A DNA stretch of 64,000 nt from positions 1 through 64,000 of the forward strand of contig UQWK01000001.1 of assembly GCA_900544725.1 (NCBI GenBank). The letters run 5' to 3'. This DNA is from an uncultured Collinsella sp. GTDB lineage: Bacteria; Actinomycetota; Coriobacteriia; Coriobacteriales; Coriobacteriaceae. Position 1 is the stretch's first letter, and every line of letters begins with the position of its first letter. The notes under the pieces are model-generated. The model worked only from the letters and a program-made list of their open reading frames with translations, had not been told where the DNA came from and did no database searches. A program made the translations under genes and the position numbers. Shown here piece after piece: positions 33,393-42,694 of the stretch.

Positions 33393-33457
33393 TGTTAACA
33401 CGTCAACAATGACTGAAATGCGCTATCCTCTCTTGGTCGATGTAAACACGTCAACAA
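33393..33457. promoter_or_regulatory. Paired operators and promoter region of the fab operon
   Basis: Two copies of TGT(T/A)AACACGTCAACAA lie at 33393-33409 and 33441-33457, on both sides of a TATCCT (33424-33429). Each has partial dyad symmetry GTTnACnnGTnAAC. They sit between birA and fabH and look like binding sites for a repressor of fatty-acid synthesis. No fabT or fapR gene is in the window. Confidence 0.6.
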
Positions 33458-33474
33458 CTCAAAGGAGGTTAGTG

Positions 33475-34434
33475 ATGGGTTTCACGATACTGGGAACAGG
33501 CTCGGCACTTCCCGAGCGCAGTGTTTCCAATGACGAGCTGTCCGAGTTCCTCGATACCTCGGATGAGTGGATTTTTACCCGCACGGGGATCAAGAGCCGC
33601 CATGTGTGCACCACCGAGTCACTCGACGACCTTGCCATGGCAGCGAGCGAGCAGGCTCTCCAGGCGTCTGGAATCGACGCGAGCCAGCTGGATCTTATCG
33701 TCTGCTCGACGACGACGGGCGACCATCTCGTTCCCGCGGAAGCGTGCGCCGTTGCCGAACGCCTGGGCGCCACATGTCCTGCCTTCGACGTTTCGGCGGC
33801 CTGTGCTGGCTTCGTATTTGCGCTCGATGTCGCCGAGGGCTATATCGCCCGCGGTCGCGCCAAGCGCGTCCTTGTCGTCGCCGCCGAGCAGATGACGCGT
33901 GCGCTCGACTGGACCGACCGCGCGACGTGCGTGCTCTTTGGTGATGGCGCGGGCGCTGCGGTCATAGAGGCCGGGGGAGAGAACCCCCTTGCCGTCGAGC
34001 TTTCGACCGCACCCGATGTCGAGACGCTGCGTGTTCCGGGACTGGCTGGGACCTCACCGTTCAAGGATTCCGCGGACCGTGAGAGTGTGCTTTCCATGAA
34101 CGGTCGTCGCGTGTTCAAGTTTGGCGTCAATGCAATCTGCGACACGGTCAACAAGCTCGCGAGTGACACGAGTATCGCGGTTGAGGATATCGACCATTTT
34201 GTATTCCATCAGGCCAACGAACGAATCTTGAGCCAGGCGGTCAAGCGCTTGGGTGTGTCGGACGACCGCGTGGTCCGTACGCTGCGCGAGACCGGCAATA
34301 TCTCGAGCGCTTGCATTCCGCTTGCCCTCGACCGGTTGGCAAACTCCGGCGCTCTTTATCCGGGCGACACGATCGCCTTAGTCGGATTTGGCGCCGGCTT
34401 GGATATAGGTGGCTACCTGCTTCGCTGGAAGTAG
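33475..34434 (+). CDS. fabH: Beta-ketoacyl-ACP synthase III
   Basis: A 319-residue enzyme that starts fatty-acid synthesis by condensing acetyl-CoA or branched starters with malonyl-ACP. Catalytic Cys110 lies in SAACAGF, His in FVFHQANERI and Asn in ETGNISSACIP. The ATG at 33475 follows AAAGGAGG. First gene of a ten-gene operon (fabH-acpP-fabK-fabD-fabG-fabF-accB-fabZ-accC-accDA) in the same order as in streptococci. Confidence 0.96.
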   Translation: MGFTILGTGSALPERSVSNDELSEFLDTSDEWIFTRTGIKSRHVCTTESLDDLAMAASEQALQASGIDASQLDLIVCSTTTGDHLVPAEACAVAERLGATCPAFDVSAACAGFVFALDVAEGYIARGRAKRVLVVAAEQMTRALDWTDRATCVLFGDGAGAAVIEAGGENPLAVELSTAPDVETLRVPGLAGTSPFKDSADRESVLSMNGRRVFKFGVNAICDTVNKLASDTSIAVEDIDHFVFHQANERILSQAVKRLGVSDDRVVRTLRETGNISSACIPLALDRLANSGALYPGDTIALVGFGAGLDIGGYLLRWK

Positions 34435-34486
34435 TTGCACATAGGAAATAAAAACGCCCCCAGGGCACAAACAAAGGAGAAACACC

Positions 34487-34723
34487 ATGGCAGATCAGAA
34501 GACCTTCGAGCGCGTTTGCGACGTTATCCGCGAGACCGCCGGCCTTGACGATGTCGAGATGAAGCCCGAGTCCACGCTCGAGGAGATTGGCCTCGACAGC
34601 TTGGGCACCGTCGAGATCCTCGTCGCCGTCGAGGACGAGTTTGGCATTCAGCTCGACACCGAGGAGAACCCCAAGACGGTCGGCGAGTTTGTCGATACGG
34701 TCGAGGCGGCATTGGAGAAGTAG
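34487..34723 (+). CDS. acpP: Acyl carrier protein
   Basis: A 78-residue acidic four-helix protein. The phosphopantetheine site is Ser38 in GLDSLGTVEI; the usual motif is DSL. It carries the growing acyl chain. GGAGAAACACC lies before the ATG; 2 bases separate it from fabK. Confidence 0.95.
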   Translation: MADQKTFERVCDVIRETAGLDDVEMKPESTLEEIGLDSLGTVEILVAVEDEFGIQLDTEENPKTVGEFVDTVEAALEK

Positions 34724-34725
34724 TA

Positions 34726-35670
34726 ATGCTCAAGACTCCTCTCTGCGACCTGCTTGGCATCGAAAAGCCCGTGTTCCAGGGCGGCATGGCCTGGATTGCC
34801 GATGCCTCGCTGGCATCGGCCGTGTCCGAGGCGGGTGGCCTAGGCATCATCGCGGCTATGAATGCCGATGCCAACTGGCTGCGCGACCAGATCCACGAGC
34901 TGCGCGCCAAGACGGACAAGCCCTTTGGCGTCAACGTCATGCTCATGAGCCCGTTTGCCGACGAGGTGGCACAGGTCGTGATCGATGAGCAGGTGCCCGT
35001 TGTGGTGACCGGTGCCGGCAACCCCACCAAGTACATGAAGGCTTGGAACGATGCGGGCATCAAGGTTATCCCCGTCGTGGCTTCGGTGGCGCTGGCGCGT
35101 CTCGTGGCGCGTCGGGGAGCCACTGCCGTGGTTGCCGAGGGCACTGAATCGGGTGGCCATATTGGCGAGACCTCGACGATGGCGCTTGTTCCGCAGGTTG
35201 TCGATGCGGTGGATATCCCCGTTGTGGCGGCAGGCGGCATTGCCGATGGCCGTGGCGTGGCAGCCGCCTTTATGCTGGGCGCCGCCGGCGTCCAGGTGGG
35301 CACGCGCTTTTTGGTTGCAGACGAATGTACCGTATCCGAGCAGTACAAAGAGCTGGTGCTCAAGGCAAACGACACGTCGACGCGTGCGACCGGCCGCTCA
35401 ACGGGACATCCGGTGCGTGCCCTTAAGAGCCCCTTCACCAACGCCTATGCCAAGAACGAGGCTGCAGGCGCAAGCCCCGAGGAGCTTGGCGCCATGGGTA
35501 CGGGTGCGCTTCGTAAGGCCGCCAAGGATGGCAATTACGAAGAGGGCTCGTATTTGTGCGGCCAGATTGCCGGCATGGTCAAAGAGCGCCAGAGCGCGCG
35601 CGAGATCGTCGACGACCTGGTCGAAGGTGCCGAGCGCGTCTTGAAGGGTGCGTCCGCATGGGTGGCGTAG
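34726..35670 (+). CDS. fabK: Enoyl-ACP reductase II (FMN-dependent)
   Basis: A 314-residue TIM-barrel flavoprotein performing the last reduction of each elongation cycle. It has PVFQGGMAWIAD, PFGVNVMLMSP, VAEGTESGGHIG and AAGGIADGRGVAAAF, followed by GVQVGTRFL, as in FabK and nitronate monooxygenase relatives. Position inside the fab operon decides for FabK. FabK makes the host intrinsically insensitive to triclosan compared with FabI. No fabI is seen here. It overlaps fabD by 13 bases. Confidence 0.93.
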   Translation: MLKTPLCDLLGIEKPVFQGGMAWIADASLASAVSEAGGLGIIAAMNADANWLRDQIHELRAKTDKPFGVNVMLMSPFADEVAQVVIDEQVPVVVTGAGNPTKYMKAWNDAGIKVIPVVASVALARLVARRGATAVVAEGTESGGHIGETSTMALVPQVVDAVDIPVVAAGGIADGRGVAAAFMLGAAGVQVGTRFLVADECTVSEQYKELVLKANDTSTRATGRSTGHPVRALKSPFTNAYAKNEAAGASPEELGAMGTGALRKAAKDGNYEEGSYLCGQIAGMVKERQSAREIVDDLVEGAERVLKGASAWVA

Positions 35671-36584
35671 CGTTTCTGTTTGCCGGCCAGGGTGCCCAGC
35701 ATCCCGAGATGGGCGTCGACCTCATCGAAGCATCGCCGGCGGCCGCCGAGGTGTTCGCGATCGCCGACGAGGTGCGCCCGGGGACCAGTGAACAGTGCCG
35801 GAGCGCCTCTAAGGAGGAGCTGTCGCAGACCGAGAACACACAGCCTTGCGTGTTCGTGCACGACTTGGCCGTCGCCGCTGCCCTACGCGAGCGCGGCGTG
35901 GTGCCTGCCGCCTGTGCGGGCTTCTCGCTGGGCGAGGTCGCCGCACTCACCTTTGCGGGGGCATTCGATACGCGAGCGGGTTTTGAGCTCGTGTGCGAGC
36001 GCGCGGCGCTGATGTCCGCGGCTGCCGAGCGCCATCCGGGCGGTATGCGCGCCGTTATCAAGCTCGATGCGGCACAGGTTGAGAGCCTGGCCGCACAGGC
36101 CGGCGAGGACTGCTGGCCGGTCAACTTCAACAGCCCGCAACAGACGGTTGTAGCCGGAACGCCCGAGACACTCCAGGAGCTCGACGTCCTGGTAAAAGAG
36201 GCTGGCGGCCGTGCGATGAAGGTTGCGGTGTCGGGTGCGTTCCATAGCCCCTATATGGCAGAGGCGACTGAGGGGCTGGCGACGTATATCCAAGCCGGCC
36301 ACGCGCCGTCTCCGCTGCTCATTCCGGTTGTGGCAAACATGACGGCGGCGCCCTATCCGGCGGACCCCCAAGCGGCATCGGAGGTCCTGGCCAACCAGGC
36401 GAGCCATGCCGTGCGCTGGGTTGACACGCTGCACACTCTGCAGGATCAGGGCATCGATACGTTTATTGAGGTCGGCCCCGGTAAAACGCTGTCCGGCCTG
36501 GTCAAGCGTACGTTGAGCGATGTTCGCGTGTATTCGTGCGAAACGGCCGAGCAGGTCGCAGCTATTGCCGACGAGCTCGCATAG
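35658..36584 (+). CDS. fabD: Malonyl-CoA:ACP transacylase
   Basis: A 308-residue acyltransferase. It begins GVAFLFAGQGAQHPEMG; the nucleophile serine is in AGFSLGEVAAL, with Phe in place of the more usual His of GHSLGE; the catalytic His is in SGAFHSPYM. The ATG at 35658 lies inside the fabK end. Transfers malonyl groups to ACP for FabF and FabH. Confidence 0.94.
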   Translation: MGGVAFLFAGQGAQHPEMGVDLIEASPAAAEVFAIADEVRPGTSEQCRSASKEELSQTENTQPCVFVHDLAVAAALRERGVVPAACAGFSLGEVAALTFAGAFDTRAGFELVCERAALMSAAAERHPGGMRAVIKLDAAQVESLAAQAGEDCWPVNFNSPQQTVVAGTPETLQELDVLVKEAGGRAMKVAVSGAFHSPYMAEATEGLATYIQAGHAPSPLLIPVVANMTAAPYPADPQAASEVLANQASHAVRWVDTLHTLQDQGIDTFIEVGPGKTLSGLVKRTLSDVRVYSCETAEQVAAIADELA

Positions 36585-36614
36585 CCCACAGGGCTGTAAC
36601 CCGAAAGGAACGAC

Positions 36615-37388
36615 ATGGGCAACATGAACAACGGCGCGCTCGAGCGCAACGACACACGTCGGGTGGCGCTCGTTACGGGCGGCTCGCGCGGCATCGGTCG
36701 CGCTTGTGCCGTGGGCCTGGCGGAGGATGGCTACGATGTCGCCGTCATCTATGCCGGCAGCGCCGATGCAGCGCGCGAGACGTGCGAAGCCTGCGAGGCG
36801 GCTGGCGCCACGGCGCGCGCATATCAATGCGACGTGGCCGACCCCGCTGCCGTCAACGCATGCGTGGAAGCGGTCCTGAGCGACTTCGGCTCGATCTGGG
36901 CGCTCGTCAACAACGCCGGCATCACCTGCGATGGCCTGCTTATGCGCATGGGCGACGATGCGTTCGATCGCGTACTCAATGTCAATCTCAAGGGCACGTT
37001 CAACACGACACGCGCGCTCACCAAGACTTTTATGCGCCAGCGCGGCGGTTGCGTCATCAACATGAGCTCGGTCGTGGGCCTGATGGGCAATGCCGGACAG
37101 GTCAATTACGCCGCCTCCAAGGCGGGCGTTATCGGCCTGACCAAGGCGGTGGCGCGCGAACTTGCGCCTCGCGGCGTGAGGGCTAACGCGGTCGCCCCCG
37201 GGTTTGTCGAGACCGATATGACGGCAACGCTTTCGGAGAAGGTACGCACGGCGTGTGAGGAGCAGATTCCCCTCAAGCGCATGGCGCGTCCCGAGGAAGT
37301 GGCCGGCGTGGTGCGCTTTTTGGCAAGCGATGCGGCGGCCTACATTACGGGCGAGGTCGTGCGCGTCGATGGCGGAATGGCGATGTAG
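36615..37388 (+). CDS. fabG: 3-oxoacyl-ACP reductase
   Basis: A 257-residue short-chain dehydrogenase. The cofactor loop is VTGGSRGIGRA, NNAG follows, the catalytic Ser is in NMSSVVGLMGNAGQ, and Tyr-Lys is in VNYAASKAG. The end is VVRVDGGMAM. It uses NADPH to reduce the keto group in each cycle. A short polar extension of about 15 residues precedes the Rossmann fold. AAAGGAA precedes the ATG. Confidence 0.94.
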   Translation: MGNMNNGALERNDTRRVALVTGGSRGIGRACAVGLAEDGYDVAVIYAGSADAARETCEACEAAGATARAYQCDVADPAAVNACVEAVLSDFGSIWALVNNAGITCDGLLMRMGDDAFDRVLNVNLKGTFNTTRALTKTFMRQRGGCVINMSSVVGLMGNAGQVNYAASKAGVIGLTKAVARELAPRGVRANAVAPGFVETDMTATLSEKVRTACEEQIPLKRMARPEEVAGVVRFLASDAAAYITGEVVRVDGGMAM

Positions 37389-37432
37389 AAATTAGAGCCG
37401 GCACATACATCGGCTTGGATGAGGAGACCATG

Positions 37433-38680
37433 ATGGAACAGAGAGTTGCAATCACCGGCATCGGCGCTGTATCGCCGCTCGGCAACACCGCGCTTGCCAC
37501 CTGGGCGGCCATGTGCGCCGGTACGTGTGGCGTCGGCCAGATCACGCACTTCGATACCGACGCGTTTGCCGTCAAGGTAGCGGCCGAGGTCAAGGGCTTT
37601 GACGGTACCGAGTACTTTGGCAAGCGTGACGCCAAGCATCTCGACCCCTGCGTTCAGTTTGCGATGGCGGCTTCGGACGAGGCCATGCACGACGCAGGAC
37701 TCGATGCCGAAGGCGCGATCGACCACGAGCGCCTTGGCGTGTACGTGGGATCGGGCGTGGGCGGCATGACGACGCTCGTCGACAACGTCCACACGATTGC
37801 CGATCGCGGACCCCGCCGCGCATCGCCTTACATGATCGCGATGATGATCCCCAACATGGCTTCGGGCAATATTGCGATCCGCCACAAGGCAAAGGGTCCG
37901 ACCCTGCCCGTCGTGACTGCTTGCGCGACCTCGGCCCATGCGGTGGGTGAGGCGTTCCGTGCTATCAAGCACGGTTATGCCGACGCGATCCTTGCGGGCG
38001 GTGCCGAGGCGGCTATCATCCCCGACGCCGTTGCGGGCTTTACGTCCTGCCGTGCGCTTACCACCAACCCCGATCCGCAGTCGGCGTGTCGTCCGTTCGA
38101 TGCGAACCGCGACGGCTTTGTGATGGGCGAAGGCGCCTGCGTGCTCGTGCTCGAGGGTATGGAGCACGCACAGGCCCGCGACGCGCACATTTACGCCGAG
38201 GTCGTGGGCTACGGCAACACCGATGATGCCTATCACATCACGAGCCCCGATCCCGAGGCTGCCGGCATTGCCCGCGCGATATCGCTGGCGGTGGCCGAGG
38301 GCGACGTCAAGCCTTCCGAGGGTCTCTACATCAACGCTCACGGCACCTCGACCAAGCTCAACGATTCGTCCGAGACGGCGGGCATTAAGCGAGCGCTTGG
38401 CGAGGATGCGGCGCGCGCCGCGCACGTCTCGTCGACTAAGTCGATGACCGGGCACATGATCGGTGCCACGGGCGCCATCGAGGTCATGGCCTGTGCCATG
38501 GCACTCGAACAGGGCGTGGTGCCGCCGACCATTAACTACAGCACGCCCGATCCCGCCTGCGATCTTGACTACACGCCCAATCGCGCGGTTCGCGCCGACC
38601 TTACCTGGGCGCTTTCGACCAACCTGGGCTTTGGCGGCCACAACGCCGCCATCGCGCTGCGCAAATATACAAGGAGCTAG
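37433..38680 (+). CDS. fabF: Beta-ketoacyl-ACP synthase II
   Basis: A 415-residue condensing enzyme. The active-site Cys is in TACATSAHAVGEAF, the two His in NAHGTSTKLND and SMTGHMIGATGA. Of the closely spaced starts (TTG 37415, ATG 37430, ATG 37433), the ATG at 37433 best fits the GAGGAG at 37421-37426. Elongates the acyl chain in the fab operon. Confidence 0.94.
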   Translation: MEQRVAITGIGAVSPLGNTALATWAAMCAGTCGVGQITHFDTDAFAVKVAAEVKGFDGTEYFGKRDAKHLDPCVQFAMAASDEAMHDAGLDAEGAIDHERLGVYVGSGVGGMTTLVDNVHTIADRGPRRASPYMIAMMIPNMASGNIAIRHKAKGPTLPVVTACATSAHAVGEAFRAIKHGYADAILAGGAEAAIIPDAVAGFTSCRALTTNPDPQSACRPFDANRDGFVMGEGACVLVLEGMEHAQARDAHIYAEVVGYGNTDDAYHITSPDPEAAGIARAISLAVAEGDVKPSEGLYINAHGTSTKLNDSSETAGIKRALGEDAARAAHVSSTKSMTGHMIGATGAIEVMACAMALEQGVVPPTINYSTPDPACDLDYTPNRAVRADLTWALSTNLGFGGHNAAIALRKYTRS

Positions 38681-38683
38681 AGC

Positions 38684-39157
38684 ATGGATTCCAAAAGACT
38701 TGCCGAGATAGCCGATGTTATGGAGGACCGCGGCCTCACGCGCGTGCGCGTGGAGGAGCCCGATGGCACCGCGGTCGAACTTGAGCGCGCGAGTGCCGCG
38801 CAGCCGGTTGCCGTGCCCATGCCCATGCCGAGCGCTATGGCTGCTCCGGTTGCGGCGCCCGCAGCTGCGCCTGCCGCGCCGGAACCTGCCGCGCAAGCGC
38901 CCACTGCCGCACCGGAGCCCAAGGGCGTCGAGGTCACGGCTCCCATGGTGGGCGTCTTCTATGCCGCCCCGGCGCCGGGCGACGAGCCGTTCGTGCGCGT
39001 GGGCTCCAAGGTCAAGGCCGGCGAGACCCTCTGCATCATCGAGGCCATGAAGGTTCTCAACGAGGTAACGGCAGAGGCGGATGGCGAGGTGCTCGAGATT
39101 TGCGTGGCCGACGGCGACCTCGTGGAGTTTGGCAGCTGCCTCATGAGAATCGGATAG
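38684..39157 (+). CDS. accB: Biotin carboxyl carrier protein of acetyl-CoA carboxylase
   Basis: A 157-residue protein with an N-terminal alpha/beta part (1-35), an Ala/Pro-rich linker (about 40-80) and a biotinyl domain with target Lys123 in IIEAMKVLNEV. It moves CO2 between AccC and the carboxyltransferase. It starts 3 bases after fabF. BirA encoded nearby modifies it. Confidence 0.95.
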   Translation: MDSKRLAEIADVMEDRGLTRVRVEEPDGTAVELERASAAQPVAVPMPMPSAMAAPVAAPAAAPAAPEPAAQAPTAAPEPKGVEVTAPMVGVFYAAPAPGDEPFVRVGSKVKAGETLCIIEAMKVLNEVTAEADGEVLEICVADGDLVEFGSCLMRIG

Positions 39158-39166
39158 GTGATATCC

Positions 39167-39589
39167 ATGAACAAAGAAGAGCTTAAAGAACTGTTGCCGC
39201 ATCGCGAGCCGATGCTTTTGCTCGACGAGGCCGAGCTGGTGGGCGATGAGGCCCACGGCAAGATCACGATTGCGGGCGATGAGTACTTTTTGCAGGGGCA
39301 CTTTCCGGGAAACCCGGTCGTGCCCGGCGTGATCCAGTGCGAGATGCTCGCCCAAAACTGCTGCGTGCTGCTGATGGGCGATGAGGAAGCGCGTGGTGCG
39401 ACGCCGTTCTACACGAGCCTGGACAAGGTGCGTTTTAAGCGTCCGGTGCGCCCGGGCGACACGGTGGACCTGGTGTGCTCGATCACCCGTGCGCGCGGGC
39501 CGTTCCGCTTTGCGACGGGTACTGCGAGCGTCAACGGTGAGGTTTGCTGCCGCGCCGATATGTCCTTTGCGCTCGTGCACGAAAGTTAA
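39167..39589 (+). CDS. fabZ: 3-hydroxyacyl-ACP dehydratase
   Basis: A 140-residue hot-dog fold enzyme. It has LLPHREPMLLLDEA and the catalytic HFPGNPVVPGVIQCE. The ATG at 39167 is preferred over GTG 39158, which overlaps the GGATAGG site. Dehydrates the hydroxyacyl-ACP intermediate. Confidence 0.93.
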   Translation: MNKEELKELLPHREPMLLLDEAELVGDEAHGKITIAGDEYFLQGHFPGNPVVPGVIQCEMLAQNCCVLLMGDEEARGATPFYTSLDKVRFKRPVRPGDTVDLVCSITRARGPFRFATGTASVNGEVCCRADMSFALVHES

Positions 39590-39599
39590 GGAAGGCTTC

Positions 39600-40943
39600 A
39601 TGTTCGACAAAGTGCTCATCGCCAATCGCGGCGAGGTCGCGGTCCGTGTTATCCGCGCGTGCCGCGATATGGGCATCAAGACCGTTGCCGTCTATTCCAC
39701 GGCCGATGCGGACGCACTGCACGTGCAGCTTGCCGACGAGGCATACTGCATCGGCGGCCCACGTCTTGCCGAGAGCTACCTCAACGACGATGCCGTGCTC
39801 ACCTGCGCCGTAAAGTCGGGAGCTAAGGCAATCCATCCCGGCTATGGCTTCTTTTCCGAAAAGGCGAGCTTTGTGCGCGATTGCGACAAGTATGGCCTGA
39901 CGTTTGTCGGCCCCTCGGCCGAGGTGATCGACAGCATGGGCGACAAGGATGCGGCGCGCCGAACGGCTGCCGCCGCGGGCGTGCCCATCGTGCCGGGCTG
40001 CGATTTGCTCAAGAGCCCCGAGGAGGCGACGGCCGAGGCCGAGCGTATTGGCTGCCCCGTGCTCATCAAGGCGCGCGCGGGCGGCGGCGGCCGCGGCATC
40101 CGCAAGGTCGAGCGCGTGGAAGATGCGGCAAAGGCTTTTATTGAAGCACGCGCCGAGGGCGAGGCCGTTTTTGGCGACGGCGAGTGCTACATGGAAAAGT
40201 TCGTCGCGCCGGCGCATCACGTTGAGGTGCAGATTATGGCCGATAAGCAGGGCCATGTGTTTTCGCTCGGCGAACGCGAGTGCTCGGTGCAGCGCCGCAA
40301 CCAAAAGCTGATCGAGGAGAGTCCCGCGCCGTGCCTCGACGGACACGACGACATTCGCGCGCGCATGCACAAGGCGGCGCGTGACCTGGCTCGTGCCGTC
40401 GGCTACGAAGGAGCCGGTACCATCGAGTTCCTGTATTCGGACGACGGCAATTTCTACTTTATGGAAATGAACACGCGCTTGCAGGTGGAGCATCCGGTTA
40501 CGGAGTTTGTGACCGATACCGACTTGGTCAAGTGGCAGCTGCGCGTGGCAGCCGGCCAGCCTCTGCCCTTTGAGCAGGAGGACATGCCGGTCCGCAACCA
40601 CGCCATGGAGTGCCGCATCAATGCCGAAACGCCGGACTTTCTGCCGTCATGCGGAACGGTCACCACGTTGCGCGTGCCGGGTGGTCCGCGCGTGCGCTGG
40701 GATTCGGCCATGTTCACCGGTGCGACAGTTCCGCCGTACTACGACTCCATGCTCGGCAAGCTCATCGTGTGTGCGCCCACGCGTGACGGCGCCATTCGCA
40801 AGATGCGCTCGGCCCTGGGCGAGCTCGTGATTGAGGGCGTGAGCGAAAACAGCGAGCTTCAGCTCGACGTGCTGGCAAACGACGAGTTCTTGTCGGGCAT
40901 GTATCACACCGATCTGATGGGGCATCTCTATGCTGATGAATAG
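39600..40943 (+). CDS. accC: Biotin carboxylase subunit of acetyl-CoA carboxylase
   Basis: A 447-residue ATP-grasp enzyme. MFDKVLIANRGEVAVRVIRA opens it, AIHPGYGFFSEKASF follows, and the ATP loop is KARAGGGGRGI. Catalytic EMNTRLQVEHPVTE is intact. AAGGAAG precedes the ATG. Carboxylates biotin on AccB. Its stop overlaps the accDA start by 14 bases. Confidence 0.96.
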   Translation: MFDKVLIANRGEVAVRVIRACRDMGIKTVAVYSTADADALHVQLADEAYCIGGPRLAESYLNDDAVLTCAVKSGAKAIHPGYGFFSEKASFVRDCDKYGLTFVGPSAEVIDSMGDKDAARRTAAAAGVPIVPGCDLLKSPEEATAEAERIGCPVLIKARAGGGGRGIRKVERVEDAAKAFIEARAEGEAVFGDGECYMEKFVAPAHHVEVQIMADKQGHVFSLGERECSVQRRNQKLIEESPAPCLDGHDDIRARMHKAARDLARAVGYEGAGTIEFLYSDDGNFYFMEMNTRLQVEHPVTEFVTDTDLVKWQLRVAAGQPLPFEQEDMPVRNHAMECRINAETPDFLPSCGTVTTLRVPGGPRVRWDSAMFTGATVPPYYDSMLGKLIVCAPTRDGAIRKMRSALGELVIEGVSENSELQLDVLANDEFLSGMYHTDLMGHLYADE

Positions 40944-42654
40944 AAAAGCGAAGACGGTCAATGTCCTTGAGGGGCCGATAACCGAGTCGTGCGCCGAGTT
41001 TCCCGCGCGCCACGTGTTTATCAAGTGCCCGGAGTGCCGCCGTGTGATCGATGAGGCACGCCTACACGACAACCTCGAGGTCTGCCCTCGTTGCGGCAAA
41101 CACTTTCGCGTGAGCGGTCGCGCGCGCATGCGCATGACGGTCGACGAGGGCACGTTTGAGGAATGGGATGCCAATCTGGCGTCGGAGGATTTCCTCTCGT
41201 TTCCCGGCTATGCCGACAAGCTCAAGAGCGTGAGCGAGCGTTCGGGCGAGCGCGACGCCGTTGTGTGCGGCAGGGGCAAAATCTGCGGTTGCGATACCGC
41301 GTTCTTCTTTATGGACGCCAACTTTATGATGGGCTCGATGGGTTCCGTGGTGGGCGAGAAGATCTGTCGCACATTTGAGCGTGCGACCGAGCTGGGATTG
41401 CCAGTTGTCGGCTTTACCGTTTCGGGCGGTGCGCGCATGCAAGAGGGCGTGACATCGCTTATGCAGATGGCCAAGATTTCTGCGGCGGTTAGGCGCCACA
41501 GCGAGGCGGGTGGCCTGTATATCACGGTGCTCACCGACCCCACGACCGGAGGCGTAACCGCGAGCTTCGCCATGGAGGGCGACATTATCCTGGCCGAGCC
41601 CGATGCCCTGACGGCATTTGCCGGCCCGCGCGTGATCGAGCAGAACATGCACAAGCGCCTGCCCAAGGGATTCCAGCGCTCCGAGTTTTTGCTGGAGCAC
41701 GGCTTTTGCGATGCCGTTGTTCCGCGCGGCGAGATTGCGCTCACGGTAGGCGAGCTGCTGGCGCTGCACGAAGGGCACGCGCCCGGCTTGGGGGCACCGC
41801 ATGAGATCGTGCATACGGGTCGCCGCGGCAAAAAGCTGGGGCACTTGTTCAAGCGCGCGGCGGCGCCAAAAACCGCGCTCGAGATTGTCAAGCAGACCCG
41901 CTCGGCAGATCGCGCCACGGCGGGCGAGGTGATCTCGCTGGGCCTGGATGGATTTGTGGAGCTGCACGGCGACCGTTACTTTGGCGACGACGCCGCTGTG
42001 GTGGCTGGCATTGGCTGGAAGGACGGGCGCCCCGTAACGGTCATCGCCATCGAGCGCGGCACCACGACCAAAGAGCGTATGCGCCGCAACTTTGGCATGG
42101 CGCATCCCGAGGGCTACCGTAAAGCGCGTCGCCTGATGCGCCAAGCCGAAAAGTTTGGTCGGCCGGTTCTGTGCCTGGTCGATACTTCGGGCGCGTTTTG
42201 CGGCATCGGTGCCGAGGAGCGCGGCCAGGGCGAGGCGATTGCCCAGAATCTCATGGAGATGAGCGGCCTTAAGACGCCGATTGTCTCGGTGGTAACAGGC
42301 GAGGGCGGCTCTGGTGGCGCGCTGGCGCTGTCCGTGGCCGACCGCATCCTGATGCTCTCGAGCTCGGCCTATTCGGTCGTGAGCCCCGAGGCCTGTGCGT
42401 CGATTCTGTGGAAGGATACCGAGCGCGCGAATGAGGCCGCCGAGGCGCTTAAGCTCACGGCTCCCGATCTGTTGGCGCTCGGTATCATCGACGGCATTGT
42501 TGACGATAGGGGTCTGTCGCATGAGGAGATCGCCGGCGCCGTCATGTCCTCGGCATTTGATGCCTTCGATACGCTTGGGCGGCTCGACGACGCGACCCTC
42601 ACAAACCTCCGCTACGAAAAGTACCGCGCAATCGGTCAGTATCGCACGATGTGA
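40930..42654 (+). CDS. accDA: Fused acetyl-CoA carboxylase carboxyltransferase beta-alpha
   Basis: A 574-residue protein joining AccD and AccA, which are separate in most bacteria. The AccD part (about 1-285) has the zinc finger C-x2-C and C-x2-C (CPECRR; CPRCGK) and GGARMQEGVTSLMQM. The AccA part (about 300-574) has LDGFVELHGDRYFGDD, SGAFCGIGAEERGQ and GEGGSGGALAL. It transfers CO2 from biotin to acetyl-CoA giving malonyl-CoA. A second ATG at 40936 is possible. The stop lies in a GGGACAG hairpin. Confidence 0.94.
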   Translation: MLMNRKAKTVNVLEGPITESCAEFPARHVFIKCPECRRVIDEARLHDNLEVCPRCGKHFRVSGRARMRMTVDEGTFEEWDANLASEDFLSFPGYADKLKSVSERSGERDAVVCGRGKICGCDTAFFFMDANFMMGSMGSVVGEKICRTFERATELGLPVVGFTVSGGARMQEGVTSLMQMAKISAAVRRHSEAGGLYITVLTDPTTGGVTASFAMEGDIILAEPDALTAFAGPRVIEQNMHKRLPKGFQRSEFLLEHGFCDAVVPRGEIALTVGELLALHEGHAPGLGAPHEIVHTGRRGKKLGHLFKRAAAPKTALEIVKQTRSADRATAGEVISLGLDGFVELHGDRYFGDDAAVVAGIGWKDGRPVTVIAIERGTTTKERMRRNFGMAHPEGYRKARRLMRQAEKFGRPVLCLVDTSGAFCGIGAEERGQGEAIAQNLMEMSGLKTPIVSVVTGEGGSGGALALSVADRILMLSSSAYSVVSPEACASILWKDTERANEAAEALKLTAPDLLALGIIDGIVDDRGLSHEEIAGAVMSSAFDAFDTLGRLDDATLTNLRYEKYRAIGQYRTM

Positions 42655-42679
42655 CAAAGGGACAGTCCGCATGTCACAT
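42649..42679 (+). repeat. GGGACAG-loop hairpin at the accDA-EIIC junction
   Basis: ATGTGACA (42649-42656) pairs perfectly with TGTCACAT (42672-42679) around AAGGGACAGTCCGCA. It spans the accDA stop codon and probably acts as a terminator-like boundary. Confidence 0.6.
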
Positions 42680-42694
42680 TGGGAAAGGGTTCCT

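Noticed and set aside
42671..42673. ATG at 42671 as start of the EIIC gene
   Set aside because: It lies inside the perfect GGGACAG hairpin, while GTG 42695 has a good purine-rich site at the right distance. Kept only as an alternative.
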